Positions 34,590 through 43,296 of a DNA stretch of 64,000 nt are shown in pieces. The DNA lies in assembly GCA_944383495.1 (NCBI GenBank), contig CALWPT010000032.1, forward strand, positions 52,124 to 116,123, read 5' to 3'. The notes below the pieces were generated by a model that made no database searches, was not told where the DNA came from, and worked only from the letters and a program-made list of their open reading frames with translations. The translations under genes and the position numbers were made by a program. The first letter of the stretch is position 1, and each line of letters begins with the position of its first letter. Source of the stretch: an uncultured Clostridia bacterium. Lineage in GTDB: Bacteria; Bacillota; Clostridia; Oscillospirales; Acutalibacteraceae.

Positions 34590-34952
34590 ATTTTAACCGT
34601 CTACCCGTGAACGGGTCTCCATATTCCTTGAATGTCATCTGGTCTGCAACCTGATCTTCTTTGAGTCGGTTTTGAATGTACTCTGCAATCTTCTTTGCAT
34701 TCTTGCCCGCGGTGTCAACGTAGTACCCTCGGCACCATAACTGCCGATTGCCATACTATACTTTAAGTTGGCATGCCGTTCGAAGATGATTTAGCTACTT
34801 TTCCCTTTGAGAGACCTACGAAACTGGACACACTCATTTTCACGGTATCTCCACGAGTATGTGTATATGATCGGGGCATACTCCGCTTCTATGATTGTTA
34901 CCTGCTTCCAGTCGCATAATTCCCGCACCAGTTGTGTCATTAGGCTTCATGT
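34590..34952 (-). pseudogene. tnpA: IS200/IS605-family TnpA transposase, decayed
   Basis: On the minus strand, fragments of a Y1-HUH transposase appear in order but in different frames: TQLVRELCDWKQVTIIEAEYA, then DHIHILVEIP with the HUH motif, KMSVSSFVG, GKSS, an in-frame stop, IIFERHANLKY, then YGNRQLWCRGYYVDTAGKN and a C-terminal IAEYIQNRLKEDQVADQMTFKEYGDPFTGRR. At least three frame changes and two or more stops are visible, and roughly 35 N-terminal codons are deleted after the native-looking ATG at 34950-34952, which still has AAAGGAGG upstream. Confidence 0.85.
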
Positions 34953-35074
34953 CTAGTGTCCTCCTTTAGGTATTTTTATGCAATAGGCAGGCCGCACTTT
35001 TATCTTACCAAAAGAAGTTTTTCTTTCATACGGATCGCTAAAGCTTTCCTGAACCCCCGGCATAGCCGGGGGGT
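34590..35074 (-). mobile_element. Relic of an IS200/IS605-type element
   Basis: The decayed tnpA plus its upstream leader and a subterminal hairpin, CCCCCGGC-AT-AGCCGGGGG (35053-35074), of the kind that IS200/IS605 elements use as recognition palindromes at their ends. The right boundary next to the ddh stop is approximate. It is very unlikely to move by itself. Confidence 0.6.
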
Positions 35075-35082
35075 CCCCAGAC

Positions 35083-35128
35083 AAAAAAGGCCTCCCGCCG
35101 TAGTTTACACTACGGCGGGAGGCCTTTT
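35083..35128 (-). terminator. Terminator of the malic enzyme gene
   Basis: A perfect 19-bp stem (35085-35103 with 35110-35128) with a 6-nt loop; on the minus strand it ends in a run of six Ts. It lies 50 bases past the malic enzyme stop. Confidence 0.9.
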
Positions 35129-35178
35129 GGTATTTAATAGGCGGCAAACGACATGCCCCAGGGCGGCCTCACAATTGC

Positions 35179-36351
35179 TCAAACCTGTGCCACGCCAGAT
35201 TCACGCGCAGCCTGTGCCACCGCCGCGGCGACTGCGGGGGCAACGGCTTTATTTAACGCGCTGGGAATAATATAATCGGGACAAAGCTCTTTTTCTGGCA
35301 CCAATGCCGCAATCGCCTTAGCCGCAGCAATTTTCATTTCATCATTAATATCGCTGGCGCGGACATCCAGCGCACCGCGAAAGATCCCAGGAAAGGCCAG
35401 AACATTATTGATTTGATTGGGAAAATCGCTCCGGCCCGTGCCAACCACAGTAGCGCCTGCTTTCTTTGCAAGCTCGGGCATAATTTCCGGCACGGGATTT
35501 GCCATAGGAAAGAGGATCGAACCCGGATTCATTCGCTGGACCATGTCCGCCGTAACACAGCCCGGCGCGGATACGCCGATAAATACATCGGCTCCTTCCA
35601 GCATGTCGGAAAGAGTCCCTTGCCGGCATTCCCGATTGGTGATTTCGGCCATCTCGGCCTTTTCAGCATTGAGATTCTCCCGGCCTTTAAAAATTGCACC
35701 TTGCCGGTCGCAGAGAATTACATCCTGCAGGCCCATGGCAATTAGCAGCTTAATAATGGCAATTCCTGCCGCTCCTGCGCCGCTGGTGACAACACGGATC
35801 TGCTCCAGGCTTTTTCCGGTGACCTTTAAGGCGTTCAGCAGGGCGGCTAATGTCACCACTGCGGTGCCATGCTGATCGTCGTGAAAAATGGGAATGTCGC
35901 AGCATTCCTTCAGACGGCGTTCAATCTCAAAACAACGAGGCGCCGAAATATCCTCCAGATTAACGCCCCCAAAACTGCCTGCCAGCAGCCGAACTGTGTC
36001 GATAATTTCATTCACATCTTTGCTGCGCACACATAAGGGAATGGCATCCACACCGCCGAACGCCTTAAATAAAGCGCATTTACCTTCCATCACCGGCATC
36101 CCTGCCTCCGGGCCAATATCCCCAAGTCCCAGCACGGCAGTGCCATCTGTTACCACCGCCACCAGATTGGAACGCCGCGTCAGTTCATAGCTTTGATTGA
36201 TATCTTTTTGTATTTCAAGGCAAGGCTGTGCGACGCCAGGCGTATAGGCAAGGGAAAGATCTTCCTGTGTTTCCAGGGGAGCACGGCAAATAACCTCGAT
36301 TTTCCCTTTCCATTCATAGTGTTTTTTCAGTGATTGCGCTGCGTAATCCAT
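35179..36351 (-). CDS. NAD(P)-dependent malic enzyme
   Basis: A 390-residue bacterial short-form malic enzyme that decarboxylates malate to pyruvate. Visible signatures are SLAYTPGVAQPC, TDGTAVLGLGDIGPEAGMPVMEGK, FHDDQHGTAVV and the dinucleotide motif TSGAGAAGIAI. The nearby PEP carboxykinase gene (pckG) means the C3-C4 node enzymes sit within 2 kb of each other. A strong promoter lies ~100 bases upstream and a strong terminator downstream, so it is monocistronic. Confidence 0.94.
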   Translation of the reverse strand: MDYAAQSLKKHYEWKGKIEVICRAPLETQEDLSLAYTPGVAQPCLEIQKDINQSYELTRRSNLVAVVTDGTAVLGLGDIGPEAGMPVMEGKCALFKAFGGVDAIPLCVRSKDVNEIIDTVRLLAGSFGGVNLEDISAPRCFEIERRLKECCDIPIFHDDQHGTAVVTLAALLNALKVTGKSLEQIRVVTSGAGAAGIAIIKLLIAMGLQDVILCDRQGAIFKGRENLNAEKAEMAEITNRECRQGTLSDMLEGADVFIGVSAPGCVTADMVQRMNPGSILFPMANPVPEIMPELAKKAGATVVGTGRSDFPNQINNVLAFPGIFRGALDVRASDINDEMKIAAAKAIAALVPEKELCPDYIIPSALNKAVAPAVAAAVAQAARESGVAQV

Positions 36352-36451
36352 ATGCTTTTCATCCTTTTTGTATATTCTTTCTTATAGCCGCATGACTATT
36401 TTAACGTTATCTCATCGGGCCTTCCAACTCATTTGCGGGACTAATGGTTTC

Positions 36452-36479
36452 ATTATACCACAGTTTTGTAAAAAGTAAA
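36452..36479 (-). promoter_or_regulatory. Promoter of the malic enzyme gene
   Basis: On the minus strand TTTACT (36474-36479), a 16-base spacer and TATAAT (36452-36457) preceded by TGG, an extended -10. Confidence 0.7.
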
Positions 36480-36577
36480 ACTCTGCAAAAGAATAGTAGC
36501 TTTTTTATAACGCAAAAGTCTGCTGGGACGGTTTTATGGACTTTCAAAGGCGCGATAACGAAGGTTTTATGTAGTGT

Positions 36578-36604
36578 GGCGGTACAGCGAAAAGCTGTAC
36601 CGCC
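36578..36604. repeat. Perfect hairpin GGCGGTACAGC / GCTGTACCGCC
   Basis: An 11-bp perfect inverted repeat with a GAAAA loop. It is in a stretch with no gene (36480-36700), between the malic enzyme promoter and the decayed TnpV gene. It has no T tract on either strand. Confidence 0.6.
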
Positions 36605-36719
36605 TAAGCAGTTCGTTTCTGCCAACGCTCTTTTCTGCCGCCATCTGCAATGCTAATAACGCCGGCAGCCTTTAGGAGCAACCCTTGAAAATGGTAAGGG
36701 TTCTATATCATGCGTCTGG

Positions 36720-36997
36720 GATCATGGAGTTTGGCAAGTCAACTTTACTTCAAGCGTTAGCTGTTGGCTGCGGCTTAAAAGCACAGGATGGTTCACGCAA
36801 CTTACAAAATATGCAACAGAATTGGTAATTAGTGTATAACACCATTCTGTGCTTGATATATCGTAGGTGCCGCTGTCCCCATAAGCCGATATCTGTAGCT
36901 TTTTCGCGGGGGAAAGGGCTTGGTAAGTAATCACTCCAACCTTTGTGTAAGTGCCAACCATTTGCTCAAATAATGCTTTCTTTGCAGTTTCCTCCAA
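36720..36997 (-). pseudogene. TnpV-like transposon-encoded protein, frameshifted
   Basis: On the minus strand the start reads LFEQMVGTYTKVG, the typical opening of TnpV proteins carried by clostridial mobile elements, followed in the next frame by TDIGLWGQRHLRYIKHR and VLYTNYQF, which continue the TnpV pattern. A frameshift near 36900 and a divergent, truncated 3' end make it non-functional. An apparent 91-codon open frame runs across the break and should not be read as a protein. Confidence 0.75.
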
Positions 36998-37044
36998 ATT
37001 TATATTAATAAAGGGTAATATCTTGACAAACGGCTATTTTTTGA

Positions 37045-37272
37045 AAGACGGAGAGGACGTATTTCATCAAGAACGGGATGTTTGGGGAGTACCTGGACGT
37101 GAAGGACGGGCGGGTGGAGAGCCAAACGGAGGTGCAGATACACAGTTACAACGGAAGCGCGGCGCAGCAGTGGGAGATCGAGAGCGCGGGGAACGGTCAT
37201 TACAGGATCAAGTCGAAGTTGGAGGCGCCGGCGGGGAAGCAGTACAACCTGCCGGTGCAGTGGGGGAGCGAT
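37045..37272 (+). pseudogene. Ricin-type beta-trefoil lectin fragment
   Basis: The plus strand encodes RTYFIKNGMFGEYLDVKDG, then VQIHSYNGSAAQQWEIE and GHYRIKSKL, a little over one RICIN (QxW) lectin repeat. There is no signal peptide or catalytic domain, an in-frame stop lies immediately upstream (37042), and the frame runs into a long palindrome. It is best read as the remnant of a larger carbohydrate-binding protein, next to the TnpV relic. Confidence 0.65.
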
Positions 37273-37312
37273 TACAACAACCTCCCGTGGAGATCCACGG
37301 GAGGTTGTTGTA
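37273..37312. repeat. Perfect 18-bp palindrome with 4-nt loop
   Basis: Arms 37273-37290 and 37295-37312 pair without mismatch (arm core ACAACCTCCCGTGG). It lies 45 bases beyond the pckG stop. Neither strand has a T run after it, so termination is possible but unproven; it may instead be an element end. Confidence 0.7.
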
Positions 37313-37357
37313 TAATACTATATAAATAGCTGTGTGCGGCGATCATACCAAAATTTA

Positions 37358-39121
37358 TTATTTTCCCAGACGCTCTTTCAAGCCAGCTAACTCTGTTTTC
37401 AGTTCAGCAGGCAACCTGCCGCCAAATTTCTGGTAAAATTCTTCAATACCATCCGCTTCCGCCTTCCATAACTCGGGATCAACTTCTAGAATTTTTTCCA
37501 GCGTTTCCACAGAGAAATCCAAGCCGGACAGATCAATATCCTTAGCGTAGGGAACGTAGCCAATAGGAGTCTCTCTCGCATCCACCTTGCCCTCGCAGCG
37601 GTCAATGATCCAGTTCAGCACCCGCATGTTGTCACCAAAGCCGGGCCAAATAAAATTACCCTCGTCATCCAGCCGGAACCAGTTAACATTAAAAATTTTA
37701 GGCGCTTTATCTCCTAGCTTTTTGCCCATATCAATCCAATGCTGAAAATAGTCGCCCATGTGGTAGCCGCAGAAGGGCAGCATTGCCATAGGATCACGGC
37801 GAACAACGCCCACCGCGCCGGTGGCAGCGGCAGTGGTTTCAGACGCCATAATGGAGCCAACAAACACTCCATTGTTCCAATCCTTGGATTGGTATACCAG
37901 TGGCGCGGTCTTAGCCCGGCGACCGCCGAATACGATGGCAGAAATCGGCACACCTGCACCGTTTTCAAACTCAGGGCTGATGCATGGGCAGTTTTTGGCA
38001 GGGGCGGTAAACCGGCTGTTGGGATGCGCACCCTTTTCGCCCTTAGAGGCATCCCAAGGCTCACCTTTCCAGTTAACGGCATTTTTGGGTGGATTTTTAT
38101 CCAAACCCTCCCACCAAACCGTGTTGTCAGCCACATTGTGCACCACATTGGTGAAAATGGTGCCCTGCCGCGTGGAGGCCAGGGCATTGGGATTGGATTT
38201 TGCGTTGGTTCCAGGAGCCACGCCAAAGAATCCGTTCTCGGGGTTGACTGCCCATAACCGTCCGTCAGGGCCAATACGCATCCAGGCAATGTCATCACCC
38301 ACACACCAAACCTTATAGCCCTGCTTTTGAAAATGCTCCGGTGGGATCAGCATAGCCAGATTGGTCTTACCGCAGGCGGACGGGAAAGCCGCGGCAATGT
38401 ACTTGACTTCGCCTTTGGGATTTTCGAGACCCAAAATCAGCATATGCTCAGCCATCCAGCCCTCCTGCCAGCCCAGATAGGAGGCAATACGTAGAGCAAA
38501 GCATTTTTTGCCCAGCAATACGTTTCCGCCGTATCCAGAGTTGACGGAAATAATGGTATTGTCCTCTGGAAAATGGCAGATATACCGTTTCTCCGAATCA
38601 ATGTCACACTTGGCGTGCAGGCCTTTGACCCAATCCTCACTGTCGCCCAAGGCTTCCCAAACCGCATCGCCCACCCGGGTCATGATGCACATGTTCAGAA
38701 CCACATAAATCGAGTCGGTCAGTTCGACACCAATCTTGGAGAAGGGGGAACCTACCGGGCCCATGGAATAGGGAATGACATACATCGTCCGCCCCACATA
38801 ACTGCCTCTGGCAATATCGTACAGCATCTTATAAGCTTCTTTGGGATCCTTCCAGTTATTAGTTGGACCGGCGTTTTCCTGTTTCCGAGAACAGATAAAG
38901 GTCCGGTCCTCCACGCGGGCCACATCGTTAACCGCAGTACGATGGAGATAGCAGCCGGGAAGCTTTTCTTGATTGAGTTTAATAAGCTCGCCGGTTTGCA
39001 TGGCCTGGGCGCGAAGCTGCTCCCGCTGTTCTTCGGTGCCGTCGATAAACACCACATGGTCGGGGTTGACCAAATTCTTCATTTCCTCGATCCAGTTTAA
39101 AACCGATTTGTTGCTCGTCAT
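37358..39121 (-). CDS. pckG: Phosphoenolpyruvate carboxykinase (GTP)
   Basis: A 587-residue GTP-type PEPCK, interconverting oxaloacetate and PEP. The PEPCK-specific P-loop with the reactive cysteine is present as FPSACGKTNLAM near residue 255, with MSEHM-type metal-site regions and FGGRRAKTAPLVYQ further on. The length separates it from the ATP enzyme (~530 residues, different motifs). In fermentative anaerobes it often runs toward oxaloacetate. Its promoter region, 39122-39300, shows no clear consensus boxes. Confidence 0.95.
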   Translation of the reverse strand: MTSNKSVLNWIEEMKNLVNPDHVVFIDGTEEQREQLRAQAMQTGELIKLNQEKLPGCYLHRTAVNDVARVEDRTFICSRKQENAGPTNNWKDPKEAYKMLYDIARGSYVGRTMYVIPYSMGPVGSPFSKIGVELTDSIYVVLNMCIMTRVGDAVWEALGDSEDWVKGLHAKCDIDSEKRYICHFPEDNTIISVNSGYGGNVLLGKKCFALRIASYLGWQEGWMAEHMLILGLENPKGEVKYIAAAFPSACGKTNLAMLIPPEHFQKQGYKVWCVGDDIAWMRIGPDGRLWAVNPENGFFGVAPGTNAKSNPNALASTRQGTIFTNVVHNVADNTVWWEGLDKNPPKNAVNWKGEPWDASKGEKGAHPNSRFTAPAKNCPCISPEFENGAGVPISAIVFGGRRAKTAPLVYQSKDWNNGVFVGSIMASETTAAATGAVGVVRRDPMAMLPFCGYHMGDYFQHWIDMGKKLGDKAPKIFNVNWFRLDDEGNFIWPGFGDNMRVLNWIIDRCEGKVDARETPIGYVPYAKDIDLSGLDFSVETLEKILEVDPELWKAEADGIEEFYQKFGGRLPAELKTELAGLKERLGK

Positions 39122-39554
39122 TGCATAACACTCTTTTCTCCGCGCTGCAATTTGTTGAAAACGACCGTCCGGGCGGCGCGGAAACCGGAAGTCGACGCAT
39201 GCGCCCCTGCGCTATGCGTTCGTGGCGAACATGCTTGTCAGCCATGAAGTCATTGTAAAAGCTAACGTCCCTATGCTAACCTAATATTTAAATTTTAAAC
39301 CAGCTCACCGCGAATTTCAATGAATTTTTTGTGAATTTCCAAACCGTTTCCTATTTTCTGCAAAACGCACAGGGTTTTCAGAATAAAGGCTCTCTTTTTG
39401 TTTGTTTTTTAACGCTTCCGTTAACACCCATTCTCCGGCTTGAGCATACAATGAGATGGAGAAACTCTGCGTTTTGGAGGCAGCGGTTCTCGCCGTGCGC
39501 TTCCGTCGGGACGTACGGCGAATAGTATACGCCGGCGGAGAAGGGATTTATATA
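39122..39554. other. Intergenic region between divergent pckG and amidase genes
   Basis: About 430 bases with no convincing gene. A TTAACG-CTTC-CGTTAA hairpin lies near 39410-39425. An in-frame ATG at 39456 would extend the amidase by 33 codons, but the extension is basic and unlike a signal peptide. It must hold both promoters, which I cannot place. Confidence 0.5.
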
Positions 39555-40763
39555 ATGGCAAGAGTGTTTATTGGCGTGGGACACGGCGGAAGCGATACCG
39601 GTACGACAGGGAACGGCCTGATTGAAAAAGACGTGAACCTAAACATGGCTATCGCCATGCGGGATGAGCTCATTCGAAACGGCGTTACCGTAGGTATTTC
39701 ACGTACCAATGATTCAGGAGCGGGACTGCGGGAGGAAATCCGCAAAGCCAACGAATTTGGCCCCGATCTGGCGGTGGAGGTGCATAACAACGCCGGAGGC
39801 GGAAACGGATTTGAAGTATACTGCCAAACCAATCAATTTGAGAAAACCTCTGCGGCCCTGGCCAAAAATATTGAGGCCGAAATAAAAGCCATTGGCCAAA
39901 ACAGCAGGGGATTGAAGACCAAAATCAATGCCTCCGGCAAGGACTGGTTTGGATGGCTGCGGCAGGTGGAGTGCCCCGCCGTGCTGTGCGAGGGCGCGTT
40001 TTTAGATTCTAGCGATTCTCAAATTATCAGCACCTTCGAAAAACAGGCTCAATTCGGGATTGCCTACGCAAAGGGCGTTTTAAAGCAATTGGGGATTGCC
40101 TGGAAGCCTGACGGAAGCAGCGGCCAAAATGAGCCGTCCCCCGGTACGTTCAAGGCTGGCGAAGAGGTCACCGGCAAGGGAACCTATTACGCCACTGCCG
40201 ACGGTACTGGCAGTAAGGGAACCACCAACGGGCTGACAGGCAAGGTCTATAAGACCGCCTATCCAAAACCCTACCCGGTGAATATCAATAAAATCGGCTG
40301 GTTTCAGGACAGGGATGTTACTTTGGCCGCTGCCGGCACTGGTAAATTCAAAACAGGCGATGCCGTCACCGGCAAGGGCATCTATTATGCTGCTGCCGAT
40401 GGTACCGGCAGCAAGGGCAGCACCGACGGGGTCATCGGCAAGGTGTATAAAACAGCTTATCCAAATCCTTACCCGGTCAATATTGACAAGCTAGGCTGGT
40501 TCCGTGACAGTGATGTCAAACTCTCCACCCAGCGGGATAACCCTTATTCCAAACCCACCCGTATTCTGCGGCGCGGCAGCGAAGGCAGCCAAGTGAAATG
40601 GGCCCAGTGGGCACTGGTTAACGCTGGCTACGGCGTTGGGAAATACGGCGTTGATGGTGTTTTCGGCGAAGAGACAGAGAAAGCGGTTCGTTCATTCCAA
40701 AAGGCCAATGGACTGTCTGTAGACGGCGAGGTGGGACCTGACACCGTGGCTAAGCTGGCGTAG
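39555..40763 (+). CDS. N-acetylmuramoyl-L-alanine amidase with two SH3-like repeats and a peptidoglycan-binding domain
   Basis: A 402-residue peptidoglycan hydrolase. The Amidase_3 domain (~1-185) keeps its zinc ligands H10, E24 and H77 and the catalytic E146 (VGHGG, IEKDVNL, EVHNNAGG, LCEGAFL). Two near-identical ~60-residue repeats follow (AGEEVTGKGTYYATADGTG and TGDAVTGKGIYYAAADGTG), then a C-terminal peptidoglycan-binding domain with GVDGVFGEETEKAVRSFQ. No signal peptide is present, so export must be by lysis, a holin or the mother cell; it resembles phage endolysins and spore-cortex amidases. No phage genes are adjacent. Frame upstream of ATG 39555 is ignored because GGAGAAGGG supports this start. 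Confidence 0.9.
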   Translation: MARVFIGVGHGGSDTGTTGNGLIEKDVNLNMAIAMRDELIRNGVTVGISRTNDSGAGLREEIRKANEFGPDLAVEVHNNAGGGNGFEVYCQTNQFEKTSAALAKNIEAEIKAIGQNSRGLKTKINASGKDWFGWLRQVECPAVLCEGAFLDSSDSQIISTFEKQAQFGIAYAKGVLKQLGIAWKPDGSSGQNEPSPGTFKAGEEVTGKGTYYATADGTGSKGTTNGLTGKVYKTAYPKPYPVNINKIGWFQDRDVTLAAAGTGKFKTGDAVTGKGIYYAAADGTGSKGSTDGVIGKVYKTAYPNPYPVNIDKLGWFRDSDVKLSTQRDNPYSKPTRILRRGSEGSQVKWAQWALVNAGYGVGKYGVDGVFGEETEKAVRSFQKANGLSVDGEVGPDTVAKLA

Positions 40764-40815
40764 TCACATACAATAAGGCATGGAGAGCCAATTCCCGCTT
40801 GCTAATTTTATAAGA

Positions 40816-40850
40816 AAACCCCGCATAAGCATGAAGCTTACGCGGGGTTT
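40816..40850 (-). terminator. Terminator after tRNA-Ala
   Basis: A 15-bp stem with one mismatch (AAACCCCGC at one end) and a 5-nt loop, followed on the minus strand by TTTTCTTAT. It lies five bases beyond the tRNA CCA end, so it terminates the tRNA transcript and may also serve the amidase gene from the other side. Confidence 0.8.
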
Positions 40851-40854
40851 CTGT

Positions 40855-40930
<76 letters not shown>

Positions 40931-40950
40931 AAAGACTTAAAGCAAAATCT

Positions 40951-40979
40951 ATCTTACCATATCTTTTATAAAAATGCAA
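40951..40979 (-). promoter_or_regulatory. Promoter of tRNA-Ala
   Basis: On the minus strand TTGCAT (40974-40979) and TAAGAT (40951-40956) are 17 bases apart, with a TGG extension before the -10 box; the tRNA starts 21 bases downstream. Confidence 0.65.
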
Positions 40980-41037
40980 GTTGTTTTATTAAAAAAATTT
41001 ACTTTTCTTTTTCTTTCTATGAAATCCCGGAATTGGC

Positions 41038-41066
41038 TTTACAAGAAGCGCTTCATGGTGTAAAAT
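41038..41066 (+). promoter_or_regulatory. Promoter of the pyrH-polC operon
   Basis: TTTACA (41038-41043) and TAAAAT (41061-41066) with a 17-base spacer, 62 bases before pyrH. It is the only good promoter-like site seen ahead of this eight-gene cluster. Confidence 0.6.
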
Positions 41067-41128
41067 AATTCGTAACATTGGATTGGTGTGCAAGCTTTTT
41101 GCCGCACCGGGAGAAAGGAATGGAATGA

Positions 41129-41833
41129 ATGCCTGCGGTTTATAAGAGAATCCTTTTGAAGCTTAGCGGGGAAGCGCTTGCGGGAGATCGGAAATTTGGC
41201 TTGGACTTTGACAATGTCCTGCGAATTTGCGCAAGCATTAAAAAATGCGTGGACTTAGGAGTGGAAATCGGAATCGTTGTTGGAGGCGGAAACTTCTGGC
41301 GGGGACGAAGCAGCGGGAAAATGGATCGCACGCGCGCAGATCATATGGGTATGTTGGCCACAGTGATCAATTCCCTGGCATTGGCAGACGGCTTGGAGCA
41401 GGTGGGCGTAGACGTAAGGGTGCAAACCGCAATTTCCATGCAGCAGATTGCCGAACCCTATATCCGTAATAAAGCGGTCAGGCATTTTGAGAAAGGACGC
41501 GTGGTTGTATTTGGATGCGGAACAGGCAATCCCTTTTTCTCTACGGATACGGCGGCTTCCCTCCGCGCGGCGGAAATTGAAGCGGATATTGTTTTTAAGG
41601 CGACGAATGTAGATGGCGTGTATGACAGCGATCCAAAGATGAATGAAGAAGCCGTTCGATACGATGAGCTGCGGTTTTTGGATGTTCTTAACAACGGCCT
41701 TGCTGTAATGGACAGCACAGCTGCTTCTTTGTGTATGGATAACCAGCTTCCGATTCTGGTCTTTTCTCTCGACGATCCGGATAATATTGTCCGGGCGGTC
41801 AAGGGAGAGAATATTGGAACGCTGGTGAAATAA
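41129..41833 (+). CDS. pyrH: UMP kinase
   Basis: A 234-residue hexameric UMP kinase of the amino-acid-kinase fold: [13 protein letters not shown], the [11 protein letters not shown] loop, [31 protein letters not shown] and [13 protein letters not shown]. It makes UDP from UMP. It opens the conserved Clostridia cluster pyrH-frr-uppS-cdsA-dxr-rseP-ispG-polC. Confidence 0.96.
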   Translation: MPAVYKRILLKLSGEALAGDRKFGLDFDNVLRICASIKKCVDLGVEIGIVVGGGNFWRGRSSGKMDRTRADHMGMLATVINSLALADGLEQVGVDVRVQTAISMQQIAEPYIRNKAVRHFEKGRVVVFGCGTGNPFFSTDTAASLRAAEIEADIVFKATNVDGVYDSDPKMNEEAVRYDELRFLDVLNNGLAVMDSTAASLCMDNQLPILVFSLDDPDNIVRAVKGENIGTLVK

Positions 41834-41909
41834 AATGGATAACGTTTCTTCGGCGCCGCCCCGCGACCGGTTGCCGGAGGACTGTTTTTTTCGCGCGGGA
41901 GAAATGGAG

Positions 41910-42473
41910 ATGGAAGATATGGACGAACAACTGAAAAAAGCAGAGGAAAAGATGAATAAAACCCTGAATGCTCTGGAGAGCGAGTATACTACCATTCGTG
42001 CGGGCCGCGCCAACCCGGAGGTGCTGAATAAAATTACCGTGGATTATTACGGCGTTCCTACTCCCATCAACCAAATGGCGGCTGTGTCCGTAACTGACGG
42101 CAGGACTTTGCAGATTCAGCCGTGGGACATTTCTTCTCTGCGGGAAATTGAAAAAGCCATCAATACTTCCGAACTGGGGATTAATCCCACTAACGACGGT
42201 AAGGTGATACGCCTGAGCTTTCCTCCGTTGACGGAGGAGCGTCGCCGGGATTTGGTGAAAGAGGTGTCCAAGTTTGCAGAGGAAGCAAAGGTAGCGGTTC
42301 GGTCTGTACGGCGGGATACGATTGAAAAATATAAAGCCATGAAGAAGAACGGCGAAATTACTGAGGATGATTTGAAAGCCGCGGAAAAGGACGTGCAGAA
42401 TCTAACTGATCGGTACTGCAAGGAAGTGGATTCTCTTGCGGCAAGAAAAGAAAAGGAAATTTTGGAAATTTAA
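41910..42473 (+). CDS. frr: Ribosome recycling factor
   Basis: RRF splits post-termination ribosomes with EF-G. It has the family landmarks LESEYTTIRAGRANPEVL, VDYYGVPTPINQMA and IGINPTNDGK-like GINPTNDGKVIRL, with the C-terminal helix bundle. The frame opens at 41835, but the ATGs at 41904, 41910 and 41919 give the normal ~185-residue protein. ATG 41910 is listed because GGGAGA is seven bases upstream; 41919 is almost as likely. Confidence 0.95.
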   Translation: MEDMDEQLKKAEEKMNKTLNALESEYTTIRAGRANPEVLNKITVDYYGVPTPINQMAAVSVTDGRTLQIQPWDISSLREIEKAINTSELGINPTNDGKVIRLSFPPLTEERRRDLVKEVSKFAEEAKVAVRSVRRDTIEKYKAMKKNGEITEDDLKAAEKDVQNLTDRYCKEVDSLAARKEKEILEI

Positions 42474-42567
42474 TCGGCTGGCTAACCGGGGAAAAGGGCG
42501 GTGAAACCGTGTTTATCCCCGGTTTGCGCGTCAATTTTCCAATATACGCGCCGGCTTGAAAGGCATG

Positions 42568-43296
42568 ATGAATCGTATGGCTAGAAAAAAAATGGAGCCT
42601 CGAAGCTTGCCCGCCCATATCGGGATTATTATGGATGGAAATGGCCGATGGGCGCGCAAGCGTGCTTTGCCGCGGTCTGCCGGGCATTCTGCTGGAGCAA
42701 AGGCGTTTAAAGAAATTGCAAGGTATGCGAACCGGATTGGGCTTCGATATCTGACGGTGTACGCTTTTTCCACGGAAAACTGGAAGCGTCCGCCGGAAGA
42801 GGTGGCCAACATTATGAATATATTGCGGGATTATCTGAAAAACACAGAGTCCTTTAAAGAAGAAAACATTCAGGTTCGTTTTGTGGGGGATATCGGCGTT
42901 CTGGATCAGGACATTATTGATTTGATTCTGAAAGCGGAAAGCGATTCTAAAAACGCCACAGGCCTACAGTTAAATATTGCCCTGAATTATGGCGGAAGGG
43001 ATGAGATCCTTCACGCTGTGAAGGGCTTGATGCGGGAAGCGAAGGAGGGTAAAGCTGAGCCTGATCAGCTGGACGAGACGATGTTTTCCAACCGGCTGTA
43101 CACCTACGGGCAGCCAGACCCGGACTTGATCATCCGGCCCAGCGGGGAGTATCGGCTGTCTAATTTCATGATTTGGCAGTCGGCCTACGCGGAGTTTTGG
43201 TTTTCGGATATATTGTGGCCTGATTTCAAGCCAAAGCATCTGGATGAAGCGATTGCGGCTTATCAGAGCCGGGATCGGAGATATGGGGGCGTCTGA
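42568..43296 (+). CDS. uppS: Undecaprenyl pyrophosphate synthase (cis-prenyltransferase)
   Basis: UppS extends farnesyl-PP with isopentenyl-PP to the C55 lipid carrier of cell-wall synthesis. The P-loop-like IIMDGNGRWARKR carries the catalytic Asp, followed by LTVYAFSTENWKRP, LNIALNYGGRDEI, DPDLIIRPSGEYRLSNFM and FSDILWPDF. It uses the isoprenoids made by the MEP genes in the window. Start choice among 42565, 42568 and 42577 is open. Confidence 0.95.
   Translation: MNRMARKKMEPRSLPAHIGIIMDGNGRWARKRALPRSAGHSAGAKAFKEIARYANRIGLRYLTVYAFSTENWKRPPEEVANIMNILRDYLKNTESFKEENIQVRFVGDIGVLDQDIIDLILKAESDSKNATGLQLNIALNYGGRDEILHAVKGLMREAKEGKAEPDQLDETMFSNRLYTYGQPDPDLIIRPSGEYRLSNFMIWQSAYAEFWFSDILWPDFKPKHLDEAIAAYQSRDRRYGGV

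Noticed and set aside
35053..35074. Reading the GC hairpin as a second terminator for malic enzyme
   Set aside because: It has no T run, lies beyond a far better terminator, and fits an IS200/IS605 end palindrome.
36722..36997. An apparent intact 91-residue protein
   Set aside because: Only its first part is TnpV-like; the continuation is in another frame, so it is a frameshifted pseudogene.
36951..37325. A 124-codon plus-strand open frame
   Set aside because: The RICIN-like sequence is in a different frame; this one is a repetitive Gly/Arg-rich shadow.
39456..39554. A 33-codon upstream extension of the amidase
   Set aside because: Lacks a signal-peptide pattern, and ATG 39555 has a better ribosome binding site and the normal domain start.
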